NCBI RefSeq assembly: GCF_000376825.1
Contig: NZ_AQXW01000004.1
Coordinates: forward strand, 1,922,001-1,986,000
DNA from: Demetria terragena DSM 11295
GTDB lineage: Bacteria; Actinomycetota; Actinomycetes; Actinomycetales; Dermatophilaceae
Reading direction: 5' to 3'
Length of the DNA stretch: 64,000 nt
The notes under the pieces: model-generated
Seen by the model: only the letters and a program-made list of their open reading frames with translations
What the model was told of the DNA's origin: nothing
The model's database searches: none
Made by a program: the position numbers and the translations under genes
Shown: one piece after another, positions 56,271 to 63,619 of the stretch
Layout of the letters: every line of letters starts with the position of its first letter
Numbering within the stretch: the stretch's first letter is position 1

Positions 56271-56296
56271 AGCCTACGGATGCTGATCCGTAGGCT
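56271..56296 (+). terminator. Terminator after the M23 gene
   Basis: An 11-bp perfect stem (AGCCTACGGAT with ATCCGTAGGCT) and a GCTG loop is followed by TCTGG. It lies between the M23 gene and the methyltransferase start at 56303. Confidence 0.75.
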
Positions 56297-56302
56297 TCTG
56301 GC

Positions 56303-56983
56303 ATGCCTGATGACTCATCTGCCGCGATCCGCCCGACCCGTTGGGAGCAAGCCGGTGTCGGCAGGCGGGGTTACGGTGAGAAGTTTGCTGGCCTCATTCG
56401 GGCCGGCAAGGACGTAGAAGGCGAGGCCCGACTCGCTGATGCCCTGGCGCCGCGGGCCGCGACCATCCTCGATGCAGGTTCGGGCATGGGCCGAGTCGGT
56501 GCCGCACTGCAGCGCAGGGGTCATCGGGTCATCGGGGTCGACCTTGATGAAGAGTTGGTCGCGCAATCGAGGTCGACCTATCCGGAGTTGCCGGTGGTTC
56601 AGGCGCGTCTTGATCACCTGGCGCCGGAGGTGCTGCACGAGCGTGGCTTCCCGACGGCGTACGACCTGATCGTGGTCGTGGGCAATGTGATGATCCTCCT
56701 CGCGGACGGGACCGAGCAGTTGGTGCTGCGCCGGTTGCGCGCGTTGCTGGTGCCCGGCGGTCGGATCCTGGTCGGATTTCATACGAACGCGTGGCCAGCG
56801 AACTCTCGGACCTATCACCCGGATGACTTTGTTGCCGATGCGCGAGCCGCCGGTTTGGACCTCGAGCAGCGCTTCGCGTCCTACGACCTGCTGCCCTATG
56901 TGGCCGGTACCGATTACGTCGTGACGGTGTTGCGGCGAAGCGGTGAATCGGCGTCACCGAGTGGCGCCACCGAAGCGGTCTAG
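56303..56983 (+). CDS. Class I SAM-dependent methyltransferase
   Basis: The 226-residue protein has SAM-binding motif I ILDAGSGMGRVGAALQRRGHRVIGVDLD and a post-motif DLIVVVGNVMILL in the methyltransferase domain type 11/25 fold. The substrate is unknown. The ATG lies just after a hairpin and has no clear ribosome binding site, so initiation may be weak or an alternative start may be used. It is the last gene before the DnaA-box array. Confidence 0.82.
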   Translation: MPDDSSAAIRPTRWEQAGVGRRGYGEKFAGLIRAGKDVEGEARLADALAPRAATILDAGSGMGRVGAALQRRGHRVIGVDLDEELVAQSRSTYPELPVVQARLDHLAPEVLHERGFPTAYDLIVVVGNVMILLADGTEQLVLRRLRALLVPGGRILVGFHTNAWPANSRTYHPDDFVADARAAGLDLEQRFASYDLLPYVAGTDYVVTVLRRSGESASPSGATEAV

Positions 56984-57379
56984 GCCAGGTGGAGGGCACG
57001 CGGGGTGCGTGTGACGAACGTGGCCTGTGGGTAATTCGGGCACTTGTCAAACCCGTGTCCAGATGGCTCAAACTTTCTTTTGTGCACAGGGTGTGGATCA
57101 CGTTGTTGCAGGTCAGAGGCCTGGACGCGGCGGTCGGCGCACGTTATCCACATGGTTGTCCACTGGTCGTCCACAGCGACGCGCGGGGTTGTCCGCATGT
57201 TGTCCACAGGGTTATCCACAGACCAATGGGGGTGGGGGCTCGAGGCGTTGGGCGTGTCGCCCTCAGGGCGCCTACCGTCCGTGAAGTCCCGATGCACTGT
57301 CAGTGGTCGGTGGTGTGATCGGGGCAGTAATCAGTGGGGCGGGTGATTCCCGTGTGATGTGACGAGGAGGCTGACGCTG
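56984..57379. promoter_or_regulatory. DnaA-box array upstream of dnaB
   Basis: No gene is seen in this 396-bp spacer. A cluster of same-strand DnaA boxes occurs at 57144 (TTATCCACA), 57156 (TTGTCCACT), 57167 (TCGTCCACA), 57189 (TTGTCCGCA), 57200 (TTGTCCACA) and 57212 (TTATCCACA). Starts are spaced 12, 11, 22, 11 and 12 nt, one or two helical turns apart. A reverse imperfect box TGTGGATCA lies at 57092. Regular phasing suggests cooperative DnaA filament assembly. It could regulate dnaB or titrate DnaA, as no origin is expected here. Confidence 0.85.
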
Positions 57380-60300
57380 GTGTCGATTGCGGAGCTGGAG
57401 AACGCGTACGGCCCGCCGCAAGGTGAGCCGCCCTCGGAGGAGCGCGTACCCCCGCAGGACGTCAGCGCTGAGCAGTCGGTGCTCGGTGGCATGTTGCTCT
57501 CTAAAGACGCCATTGCCGACTGTGTCGAGGCAGTGCGGGGCACCGATTTCTACCGTCCCGCGCACGAACTCATCTGGGACGCGGTCATTGACCTCTACGG
57601 TCGTGGCGAGCCGGCCGACGCGATCACCGTGGCCGATGAACTCTCCAAGCGCGGCAACCTCAGCCGCGCGGGTGGGCAGGCCTATCTCCACCAGCTGATC
57701 CAGGGCGTACCGACCGCAGCGAACGCCGGCTACTACGCACAGATCGTCGCCGAGCGCGCCGTGCTGCGCCGCCTGGTCGACGCCGGGACGCGCATCGTCC
57801 AGATGGGCTATGCCACCGGCGGCGGCGATGTCGAGGACCTGGTCAACGCCGCGCAGGCCGAGGTCTACCAGGTGGCAGACCGGCAGGGCAGTGAGGACTA
57901 CGTCCGCCTCGGTGACGTCATCGAGCAAGCTGCCGACGAGATCGAGGCAGCCTCCTCGACGTCCGGTGAATTGACCGGCGTGCCCACCGGCTTCAACGAT
58001 CTGGACCAGCTCACCAATGGCTTGCACGCGGGTCAGATGATCGTGCTGGCAGCTAGGCCAGCTATGGGCAAGGCGCTCGCTCTCGACACGCCGCTGCCGA
58101 CTCCCGACGGCTGGACCACCATGGGCGAGGTCGAAGTCGGAGACGAGCTCATCGGCGCTGACGGGCTGCCAACCCGGGTCGTCGCGGCCACCGAAGTTAT
58201 GCGCGCGCGACCGTGCTTCGAGGTGGAGTTCTCCGACGGCACGGTGATCGTGGCGGATGAGGAGCACCAGTGGTTGACGGACAACCGTGCGAGCCGCCGT
58301 TCGGAGCAGGCCGCCAGGGACGGACGCAACCGGATGAAGAACCAGCGGTCCCTTCCGGCAGTCCGCACCACTCGGGAGATTCGCGAGACTTTGCGGACCA
58401 CGGCCGCCGAGCGTCGCCTCAACCATTCGGTGCGACTCGCTGAGCCGTTCATCGGCTCAGAGCGCGACCTCTTGGTGCCCCCGTATGTTCTCGGTGCCTG
58501 GCTGGGTGACGGCACGTCGGCATCAGCTCAGATCACGACAGCCGACGACCAGATGATCATGCTCCTGGAATCTCAGGGTCTCGTGGTGACGCCGCAGGTC
58601 GCGACGATGCGCTACTCGATGCGGTTCCCTGTTGATGAGGTTGCGGAGCGTGAGTGCGTGGTCTGCGGGGTGGCGTTCGTGCCGCACACGTCGCAGATCA
58701 AGACCTGCGGCCGGTCCTGTGGGGGCCGGGCCAATACGGTCTCGGCGCGGTCGAGCGACCCACGTTGCCCCGATTGCGGTCGCGCATCCTCGGGCATGCG
58801 TCGGTGTGGCGCTTGCCATGCTCGTCACGGCACGGTGCAAGCGTGCCTTCGCACGATCGGGGTGTTGGGTGACAAGCACATCCCCGCGGACTACCTCAGA
58901 GCGTCCGAACGCCAGCGCCGCGAAATCCTGGCCGGCCTTCTCGACACCGATGGCACGGTGACTCGTGAGGGGTGTGTGCAATTCACAACGACCTCACGGC
59001 GGCTCGCGACTGACGTCCACGAACTGATCACCAGTCTGGGCTACCGGTGCGGCCGGTTCACGAAGCCGGTGAAGGGCCGGAGCGTGGAGTCCTCCACGGC
59101 CCATACGCTCACCTTCTCCAGCGATGAGGACGTTTTCTGGCTCGATCGGAAGAACCTCCTGCATAAGGACAGGAGGTCGCGGCGGTTCCAGCGCCGGAAC
59201 TCCCAGTTCATCGTTGATGTCCGTCCAGTTGAGTCGGTGCCGGTGCGCTGTGTCGAGGTCGACAACGACAGTCACCTCTACCTCGCGTCGCGGTCGATGA
59301 TCCCGACCCACAACTCGACGCTGGGTCTAGATATCGCCCGGGCCGCGTCGATCAAGAACGATCAGGCGTCGGTCATCTTCAGCCTGGAGATGAGCAAGTC
59401 CGAGATCACTATGCGTCTGCTGTCCGCTGAGGCGGGAATTCAGTTGCAGCACATGCGAAAAGGCACGATGCGTGACGAGGACTGGACCAAACTCGCCACG
59501 ACGATGGGCCGAGTGTCCGAGGCGCCGCTGTTCATCGACGATTCGCCCAACATGTCGCTCATGGAGATCCGCGCGAAGTGCCGGCGGCTAAAGCAGACCA
59601 ACAACCTCAAACTGGTGGTCATCGACTATCTGCAGCTGATGTCATCCGGCAAGAGGGTGGAATCGCGCCAGCAGGAGGTATCAGAGTTCTCCCGCGCGCT
59701 GAAGCTGCTCGCTAAGGAGATCGAGGTCCCGGTGATCGCGATCAGCCAGTTGAACCGTGGTCCCGAGCAGCGCACCGACAAGAAGCCGCAGATGAGTGAC
59801 CTGCGCGAATCGGGTTGCCTCACCGCTGACACGCGCCTGCTGCGGGCTGACACCGGTGCCGAGGTCACGATCGGCGAGCTCGCCGCGTCCGGTGAGAAGG
59901 ACGTCCCGGTGTGGGCACTCGACGACTCGTTGCGCTATGTCGCCCGTCCGCTCACGCACGCTTTTTCAACCGGGGTCCGTCCGGTGTTCCGGATGACGCT
60001 GGCCTCGGGCAAGACGGTGCGAGCGACCGAGAACCACCGCTTCCTGACCTACGACGGGTGGGAACATCTCGGCGATCTGCGGACGGGTAGTCGCATCGCG
60101 GTGCCACGCCACATACCCGCTCCGGAACGCCATGACCAGTGGGAGGACGACGAGCGGATCGTGCTCCTGGCCCACATGATCGGTGACGGGTCGTTCGTTC
60201 GGAAGCAGCCGATTCGTTACGCAAGCATCGACGAAAAGAACCTCACCGCGGTCACCAAGGCGGCGCTTGTTGGCTTTGGCGTGAAGGCGGTGCGAGACGA

Positions 60301-61285
60301 CTACGCCGCAGCTCGGGTGTCCACGCTGCGGCTTCGAGCCCCGTACGCGCTCGGACACGGCAAGCGCAACCCGATCGCAGCATGGCTCGATGAGCTGGGG
60401 CTGTTCGGTCGGCGCAGCCACGAGAAGTTCGTGCCTGAACCGATGTTTCACGCCTCGAAGCGGCAGATCGCGCTCTTTCTCAAGCACATCTGGGCAACTG
60501 ATGGTTCGGTGACGGTCAACAAGGCTGGGACTGGGGGTCGGATCTATTACGCCTCGACGTCGCGACGCTTGGTCGATGATTTGTCGCAACTGCTCCTGCG
60601 CTTCGGAATCTCGACGCGCACAAGGGTGACGCGCAAGGCCGGCTATCGCGACGGCTACACGATCGACATCAGTGGTGCCGACAGTCAGCGACGATTCCTG
60701 CAGGAGATCGGCGTGTTCGGAGCGCGTGACGCCAACGCCTCGCGCCTTCTTGAGATCGTGCGGGTGACGAAGAGCAACCCCAACACCGACACCGTGCCTG
60801 ACCGAGTGTGGAGCACGGTCAAGGGCGTCCTTGCCGAAAAGGGCATGACTCACCGCGAGTTTGCCGTCGCCATGGGCACGCAGTTCTGCGGGTCGACGAT
60901 GTGGAAGCACTCCCCGTCCCGGGAACGACTCGGGCGGGTGGCGCAGGTGCTCGACAGTGCTGAGCTCGAGTTGCAGGCAGTCAACGATGTGTTTTGGGAC
61001 GAGGTTGTCGACATATCCGCCGACGGTGTCGAGGAGGTCTTCGACGCGACCGTCCTCGGCTCGCACAACTTTGTCGCGAACGGAATCGCCGCGCACAACA
61101 GCATCGAGCAGGACGCCGACATGGTGATCCTGCTGCACCGTGAGGATGCCTTCGACCGGGAGTCTGAGCGGGCCGGCGAGGCGGACTTGATTGTAGCCAA
61201 GCACCGTAATGGTCCCACCGACACGATCGTGGTGGCCTTCCAAGGGCACTACAGCCGGTTTACCAACATGGCGCAGAGTTTCTAG
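57380..61285 (+). CDS. dnaB: Replicative DNA helicase DnaB with two inteins
   Basis: The 1301-residue precursor encodes a mature DnaB of about 459 residues: extein segments of 231, 167 and 61 residues. The N-terminal domain (QDVSAEQSVLGGMLLSKDAIAD...) and the RecA-like core are complete after splicing. Walker A becomes ARPAMGK-STLGLDI and the DnaB block DLRESG-SIEQDADMVILLHR is restored. It unwinds DNA at the replication fork. The GTG 57380 follows GAGGAGG. DnaA boxes lie upstream. Inteins are at 58073-59314 and 59816-61099. Confidence 0.97.
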   Translation: MSIAELENAYGPPQGEPPSEERVPPQDVSAEQSVLGGMLLSKDAIADCVEAVRGTDFYRPAHELIWDAVIDLYGRGEPADAITVADELSKRGNLSRAGGQAYLHQLIQGVPTAANAGYYAQIVAERAVLRRLVDAGTRIVQMGYATGGGDVEDLVNAAQAEVYQVADRQGSEDYVRLGDVIEQAADEIEAASSTSGELTGVPTGFNDLDQLTNGLHAGQMIVLAARPAMGKALALDTPLPTPDGWTTMGEVEVGDELIGADGLPTRVVAATEVMRARPCFEVEFSDGTVIVADEEHQWLTDNRASRRSEQAARDGRNRMKNQRSLPAVRTTREIRETLRTTAAERRLNHSVRLAEPFIGSERDLLVPPYVLGAWLGDGTSASAQITTADDQMIMLLESQGLVVTPQVATMRYSMRFPVDEVAERECVVCGVAFVPHTSQIKTCGRSCGGRANTVSARSSDPRCPDCGRASSGMRRCGACHARHGTVQACLRTIGVLGDKHIPADYLRASERQRREILAGLLDTDGTVTREGCVQFTTTSRRLATDVHELITSLGYRCGRFTKPVKGRSVESSTAHTLTFSSDEDVFWLDRKNLLHKDRRSRRFQRRNSQFIVDVRPVESVPVRCVEVDNDSHLYLASRSMIPTHNSTLGLDIARAASIKNDQASVIFSLEMSKSEITMRLLSAEAGIQLQHMRKGTMRDEDWTKLATTMGRVSEAPLFIDDSPNMSLMEIRAKCRRLKQTNNLKLVVIDYLQLMSSGKRVESRQQEVSEFSRALKLLAKEIEVPVIAISQLNRGPEQRTDKKPQMSDLRESGCLTADTRLLRADTGAEVTIGELAASGEKDVPVWALDDSLRYVARPLTHAFSTGVRPVFRMTLASGKTVRATENHRFLTYDGWEHLGDLRTGSRIAVPRHIPAPERHDQWEDDERIVLLAHMIGDGSFVRKQPIRYASIDEKNLTAVTKAALVGFGVKAVRDDYAAARVSTLRLRAPYALGHGKRNPIAAWLDELGLFGRRSHEKFVPEPMFHASKRQIALFLKHIWATDGSVTVNKAGTGGRIYYASTSRRLVDDLSQLLLRFGISTRTRVTRKAGYRDGYTIDISGADSQRRFLQEIGVFGARDANASRLLEIVRVTKSNPNTDTVPDRVWSTVKGVLAEKGMTHREFAVAMGTQFCGSTMWKHSPSRERLGRVAQVLDSAELELQAVNDVFWDEVVDISADGVEEVFDATVLGSHNFVANGIAAHNSIEQDADMVILLHREDAFDRESERAGEADLIVAKHRNGPTDTIVVAFQGHYSRFTNMAQSF
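58073..59314 (+). mobile_element. Class 3-type intein with LAGLIDADG endonuclease and Cys-rich insert, in the DnaB P-loop
   Basis: The 414-residue intein sits directly after the P-loop Lys. It begins with Ala, not Cys/Ser, but carries the W-C-T triplet of class 3 inteins. These are Trp67 in block B (DEEHQWL), Cys393 in block F (VRCVEVD) and Thr412 in block G, followed by His413-Asn414 and Ser+1. Two LAGLIDADG motifs mark a homing endonuclease: LGAWLGDG (residues 140-147) and LAGLLDTDG (286-294). Between them residues 195-258 form a cysteine-rich insert (CxxC 195/198, C212/C216, CxxC 232/235, CxxC 245/248). Confidence 0.9.
58655..58846 (+). other. Cysteine-rich (zinc-finger-like) insert in intein 1
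   Basis: Within the intein these codons give CVVC, CGRSC, CPDC and CGACH pairs, followed by a further Cys. The pattern is like one or two zinc ribbons placed between the two LAGLIDADG motifs. Such a module could add DNA contacts to the endonuclease. Zinc binding is inferred. Confidence 0.6.
59816..61099 (+). mobile_element. Class 1 intein with LAGLIDADG endonuclease in DnaB, before SIEQDAD
   Basis: The 428-residue intein begins with Cys1 (CLTADTRLL) and has block B Thr71 and His74 (TENHRFLTYDG). It ends with VANGIAAHN, giving His-Asn and Ser+1. The LAGLIDADG motifs are LLAHMIGDG (117-125) and LKHIWATDG (222-230). It is inserted at the known DnaB site before SIEQDADMV. About residues 320-380 (VPDRVWSTVKGVLAEKGMT...) resemble a helix-turn-helix extension. 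The two inteins of this gene differ in class and are not copies of each other. Confidence 0.92.
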
Positions 61286-61306
61286 ACCCGTGTTGTCGAG
61301 ATGTAG

Positions 61307-61343
61307 CGAAGATTGGACAAACAGGGGATGTGTTCAATCTTCG
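61307..61343 (+). terminator. Terminator after dnaB
   Basis: A 13-bp stem with one G-U pair (CGAAGATTGGACA with TGTTCAATCTTCG) and an 11-nt loop lies 22 nt after the dnaB stop. No T-run follows, so it may act as an actinobacterial U-less terminator. Confidence 0.65.
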
Positions 61344-61418
61344 GGCCATTTCCTCGACACCCGTCGTTCCTAGGCCCGAATCTGACCGCACCCGGTCGTA
61401 CTGCGCGAGACTTGGTGG

Positions 61419-62264
61419 ATGGGAAAATCGGTTGAGGTGGAGTTCGACAGCCAGGTGCCAGTGCGTCTGGCCAGTGCTGCGCGTTCGTTCGCGGAAGTGC
61501 ATGAGCACCTTACGGCGTGGTGCTCCGACCACACTTCGCGTGCGGCGGTGCGGATTTCGCCACACGACGGCAGCGTGCTCGAGGTCGTCACCCAGCGACC
61601 CAGCGACGCGTTGCCCTTCGAGTGGTCGACGAAGTTTGGACATGCGGTCCACGATCTGAGGTCCGGACTGGACCACCTCGTCCAGCAGTTGTGTCGCTTG
61701 GAAGGTCAGCAACCCACGGACCCAAGGAAAGTGCAGTTCCCCATCGCCGACACAGGAGAGCAGTGGCGCAACGCTCGGCGTTGTCTACGGCCAATGCCCA
61801 CGTCGCTTCTTAGTCGGATCGAGGGTCTTCAACCGTGTAGGGCAAGCGGTGATTTGGTTGATGGCTTGGTTCTGCTCAACCAGCTGGCCGTTCGAGACAA
61901 GCACTATGAACTCACACCGCTGATGGTGCTCCCCATCGAGCCCGCTCTAGACAACATCGAGCCCTGGCCAGTAGAGCTTGTTGATGAGGTCGACTGGGAG
62001 GCGGCCGACGTGAAGCTGCACATCAGTCTGGCTGCCAGTGGTGACGTCAGAGGTCTGAAGGGGATCCTCCCGATTGGTTACACGCCGATCCTGATCGTCA
62101 AGGGGAAGATGGCGCCGCTACTGGATGTGATGCCGTGGCTGCATGCCGTCACGCACGCGGTGGTCGACACCGTCACAGTTGGTAGTAGTTCCAGGTTGCG
62201 CCCGCCGGCGCCGGTTTGGGCCGCCTTCCCGTTGGACGGGGCCGCGGCATCCATAGAGGCGTGA
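61419..62264 (+). CDS. Uncharacterised protein with HEPN-like R-x4-H motif
   Basis: The 281-residue protein has no recognised family name. It contains FGHAVHDLRSGLDHLVQQLCRLEG near residue 73, which holds an RSGLDH (R-x4-H) motif like the active site of HEPN ribonucleases. A second charged block, AVRDKHYELTPL, lies near 165. The middle is helical and the C-terminal third is more beta-like. Homologous-looking hypothetical proteins with a HxLRSxLDHL block are scattered in actinobacteria. It lies in an accessory segment after dnaB, with codon use less GC-rich than its neighbours. The HEPN assignment is a guess. Confidence 0.65.
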   Translation: MGKSVEVEFDSQVPVRLASAARSFAEVHEHLTAWCSDHTSRAAVRISPHDGSVLEVVTQRPSDALPFEWSTKFGHAVHDLRSGLDHLVQQLCRLEGQQPTDPRKVQFPIADTGEQWRNARRCLRPMPTSLLSRIEGLQPCRASGDLVDGLVLLNQLAVRDKHYELTPLMVLPIEPALDNIEPWPVELVDEVDWEAADVKLHISLAASGDVRGLKGILPIGYTPILIVKGKMAPLLDVMPWLHAVTHAVVDTVTVGSSSRLRPPAPVWAAFPLDGAAASIEA

Positions 62265-62418
62265 CTACATCGCTCTCGATGACGGGACTCGGGTCACCGC
62301 CTACTTTGCACACGAACACAGCCGGTGCCCATCTATGCAATCTAGGACCCGTGTCGCGTGCAGTCCTACGTGCATCTCGACACGTGGCGCTCAAGCGATC
62401 TGACTTATACGCCCTGCT
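62265..62418. other. Spacer after the uncharacterised gene
   Basis: No complete gene is seen. A short stretch near 62266-62330 has coding-like composition in one frame (VTAYFAHEHS), so it may be part of the decayed gene that follows. Confidence 0.35.
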
Positions 62419-62737
62419 GTGAGGCATGCTGACGAGCTCAAGGCCTCGATGTGTGCGCGTCAAGACAAGGACCACGTCGGCACCCTGCTGTCCGTGGAGT
62501 ATGTGTCGGACCTGGGCCAAGCCGAACCCGCACTCGTTCATTGATTTGCCAAGCACCTATCGGACGACTACAGGGTCACCCTCAAGGAAAGCCCCGAAGA
62601 CGCTGGCGATAAGGAGCGGCTGCGATGACAAGTTGTTCCTCGTGCCGGCGAGCTATGAAGCCCTTGAGGAAACGGTCTCGGATAGCGGTGGCCGTCTAAG
62701 GTCACTGGATGACGTCCTACCCCGATGTACTGGATGA
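62419..62737 (+). pseudogene. Decayed or frameshifted gene
   Basis: From 62419 one frame reads coding-like sequence (DELKASMCARQDKDHVGTLL) and stops at TGA 62542-62544. The same frame continues coding-like (FAKHLSDDYRVTLKESPEDAG) to another TGA at 62626-62628. Coding-like sequence then resumes in a second frame from about 62620 (DDKLFLVPASYEALEETVSD) to 62737. The three pieces together would give an approximately 105-residue acidic protein I do not recognise. One in-frame stop and one shift, or sequencing errors, break it. It overlaps the start of the uracil-DNA glycosylase gene. Confidence 0.5.
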
Positions 62738-63476
62738 TTTAGTCAGTAGCGGAGCCATCGCGGGGGACTGGCCCCCCGCCCTTCGAGCGGCAGATCCTGA
62801 AATCGATGAGAAGCTCAAAGACGTGCTCGCGAAGGTTGAGTTCACGGCGCCGCTCCTGCCCGCCTCAAAGTGCATGTGGAGGGCGTTCGAGCTTCCACTC
62901 TCGCGGGTTAGAGTGCTGATTTTGGGACAGGACCCTTACCCCAATGCGGAGCACGCAGTCGGTCTGAGTTTTTCGACCGGTAGTGGCGGGCCGATCCCCG
63001 GATCGCTTCAGAACATCTACCGCGAGCTCTACGGTCCGCGGACCAGTTGGCCCGCAGACGGTGACCTATCCGACTGGGTCAACCGAGGCGTCATGCTTCT
63101 GAATCGTGCTCTGACGCGTCCCGTGGGCCAGGATGCGCGTCCAAAGCGACACGTTGGATGGTGGCGGCCATTGGCCGTGGCGACGTGCCGGGCGATTGCC
63201 CGTGAAGCCGCGACTCGGCCCATCGCGGCCCTCCTGTGGGGAGTCCCCGCTCACAGGATGCGTGAGCACCTCGGCTCCGACGTAAAGATCTTCGCGAACA
63301 GCCACCCCTCAGGGATGTCGGTCACCCGGCCATCAGGAAGCGAACGACCCTTCCGAGGATCGGAACCGTTCGCTGCTGTTGATGAGTGGATGGTCAGTCG
63401 GGGGGAGAGCAAGGTTGGGTGGGCTGTCCGAAACACGACCGGAGTCACTCATGACTATCCGTCGATCTCGGGGTGA
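62709..63476 (+). CDS. ung: Family 1 uracil-DNA glycosylase (divergent)
   Basis: The 255-residue protein has the water-activating motif LILGQDPYPNAEHAVGLSF, where the usual GQDPYH reads GQDPYP but the catalytic Asp is kept. The uracil-contact motif LLNRALT and the DNA-insertion motif HPSGMS (usual HPSPLS) are present. Family 1 enzymes remove uracil from DNA to start base-excision repair. Both signature motifs deviate, so it is a divergent member, perhaps a second copy. It lies in the accessory segment after dnaB. The ATG 62709 has no strong ribosome binding site. Confidence 0.82.
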   Translation: MTSYPDVLDDLVSSGAIAGDWPPALRAADPEIDEKLKDVLAKVEFTAPLLPASKCMWRAFELPLSRVRVLILGQDPYPNAEHAVGLSFSTGSGGPIPGSLQNIYRELYGPRTSWPADGDLSDWVNRGVMLLNRALTRPVGQDARPKRHVGWWRPLAVATCRAIAREAATRPIAALLWGVPAHRMREHLGSDVKIFANSHPSGMSVTRPSGSERPFRGSEPFAAVDEWMVSRGESKVGWAVRNTTGVTHDYPSISG

Positions 63477-63619
63477 TCTGCAGAAGGAACGGCGCCTTCC
63501 CGACGTTTACACGCTCCGTAACCCTGCCGATCTGTGCATAAGGACCGCGTGTAGCGCCCTAGACAAATGGTGATTTGGTTCAAGTCTCGGGCGCCTGTGA
63601 GACCTCGGACGACGAGCGC

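Noticed and set aside
57272-58426. Long minus-strand frame opposite dnaB
   Set aside because: It is antisense to the conserved DnaB N-terminus and intein 1 and has no recognisable domain. It reflects GC bias.
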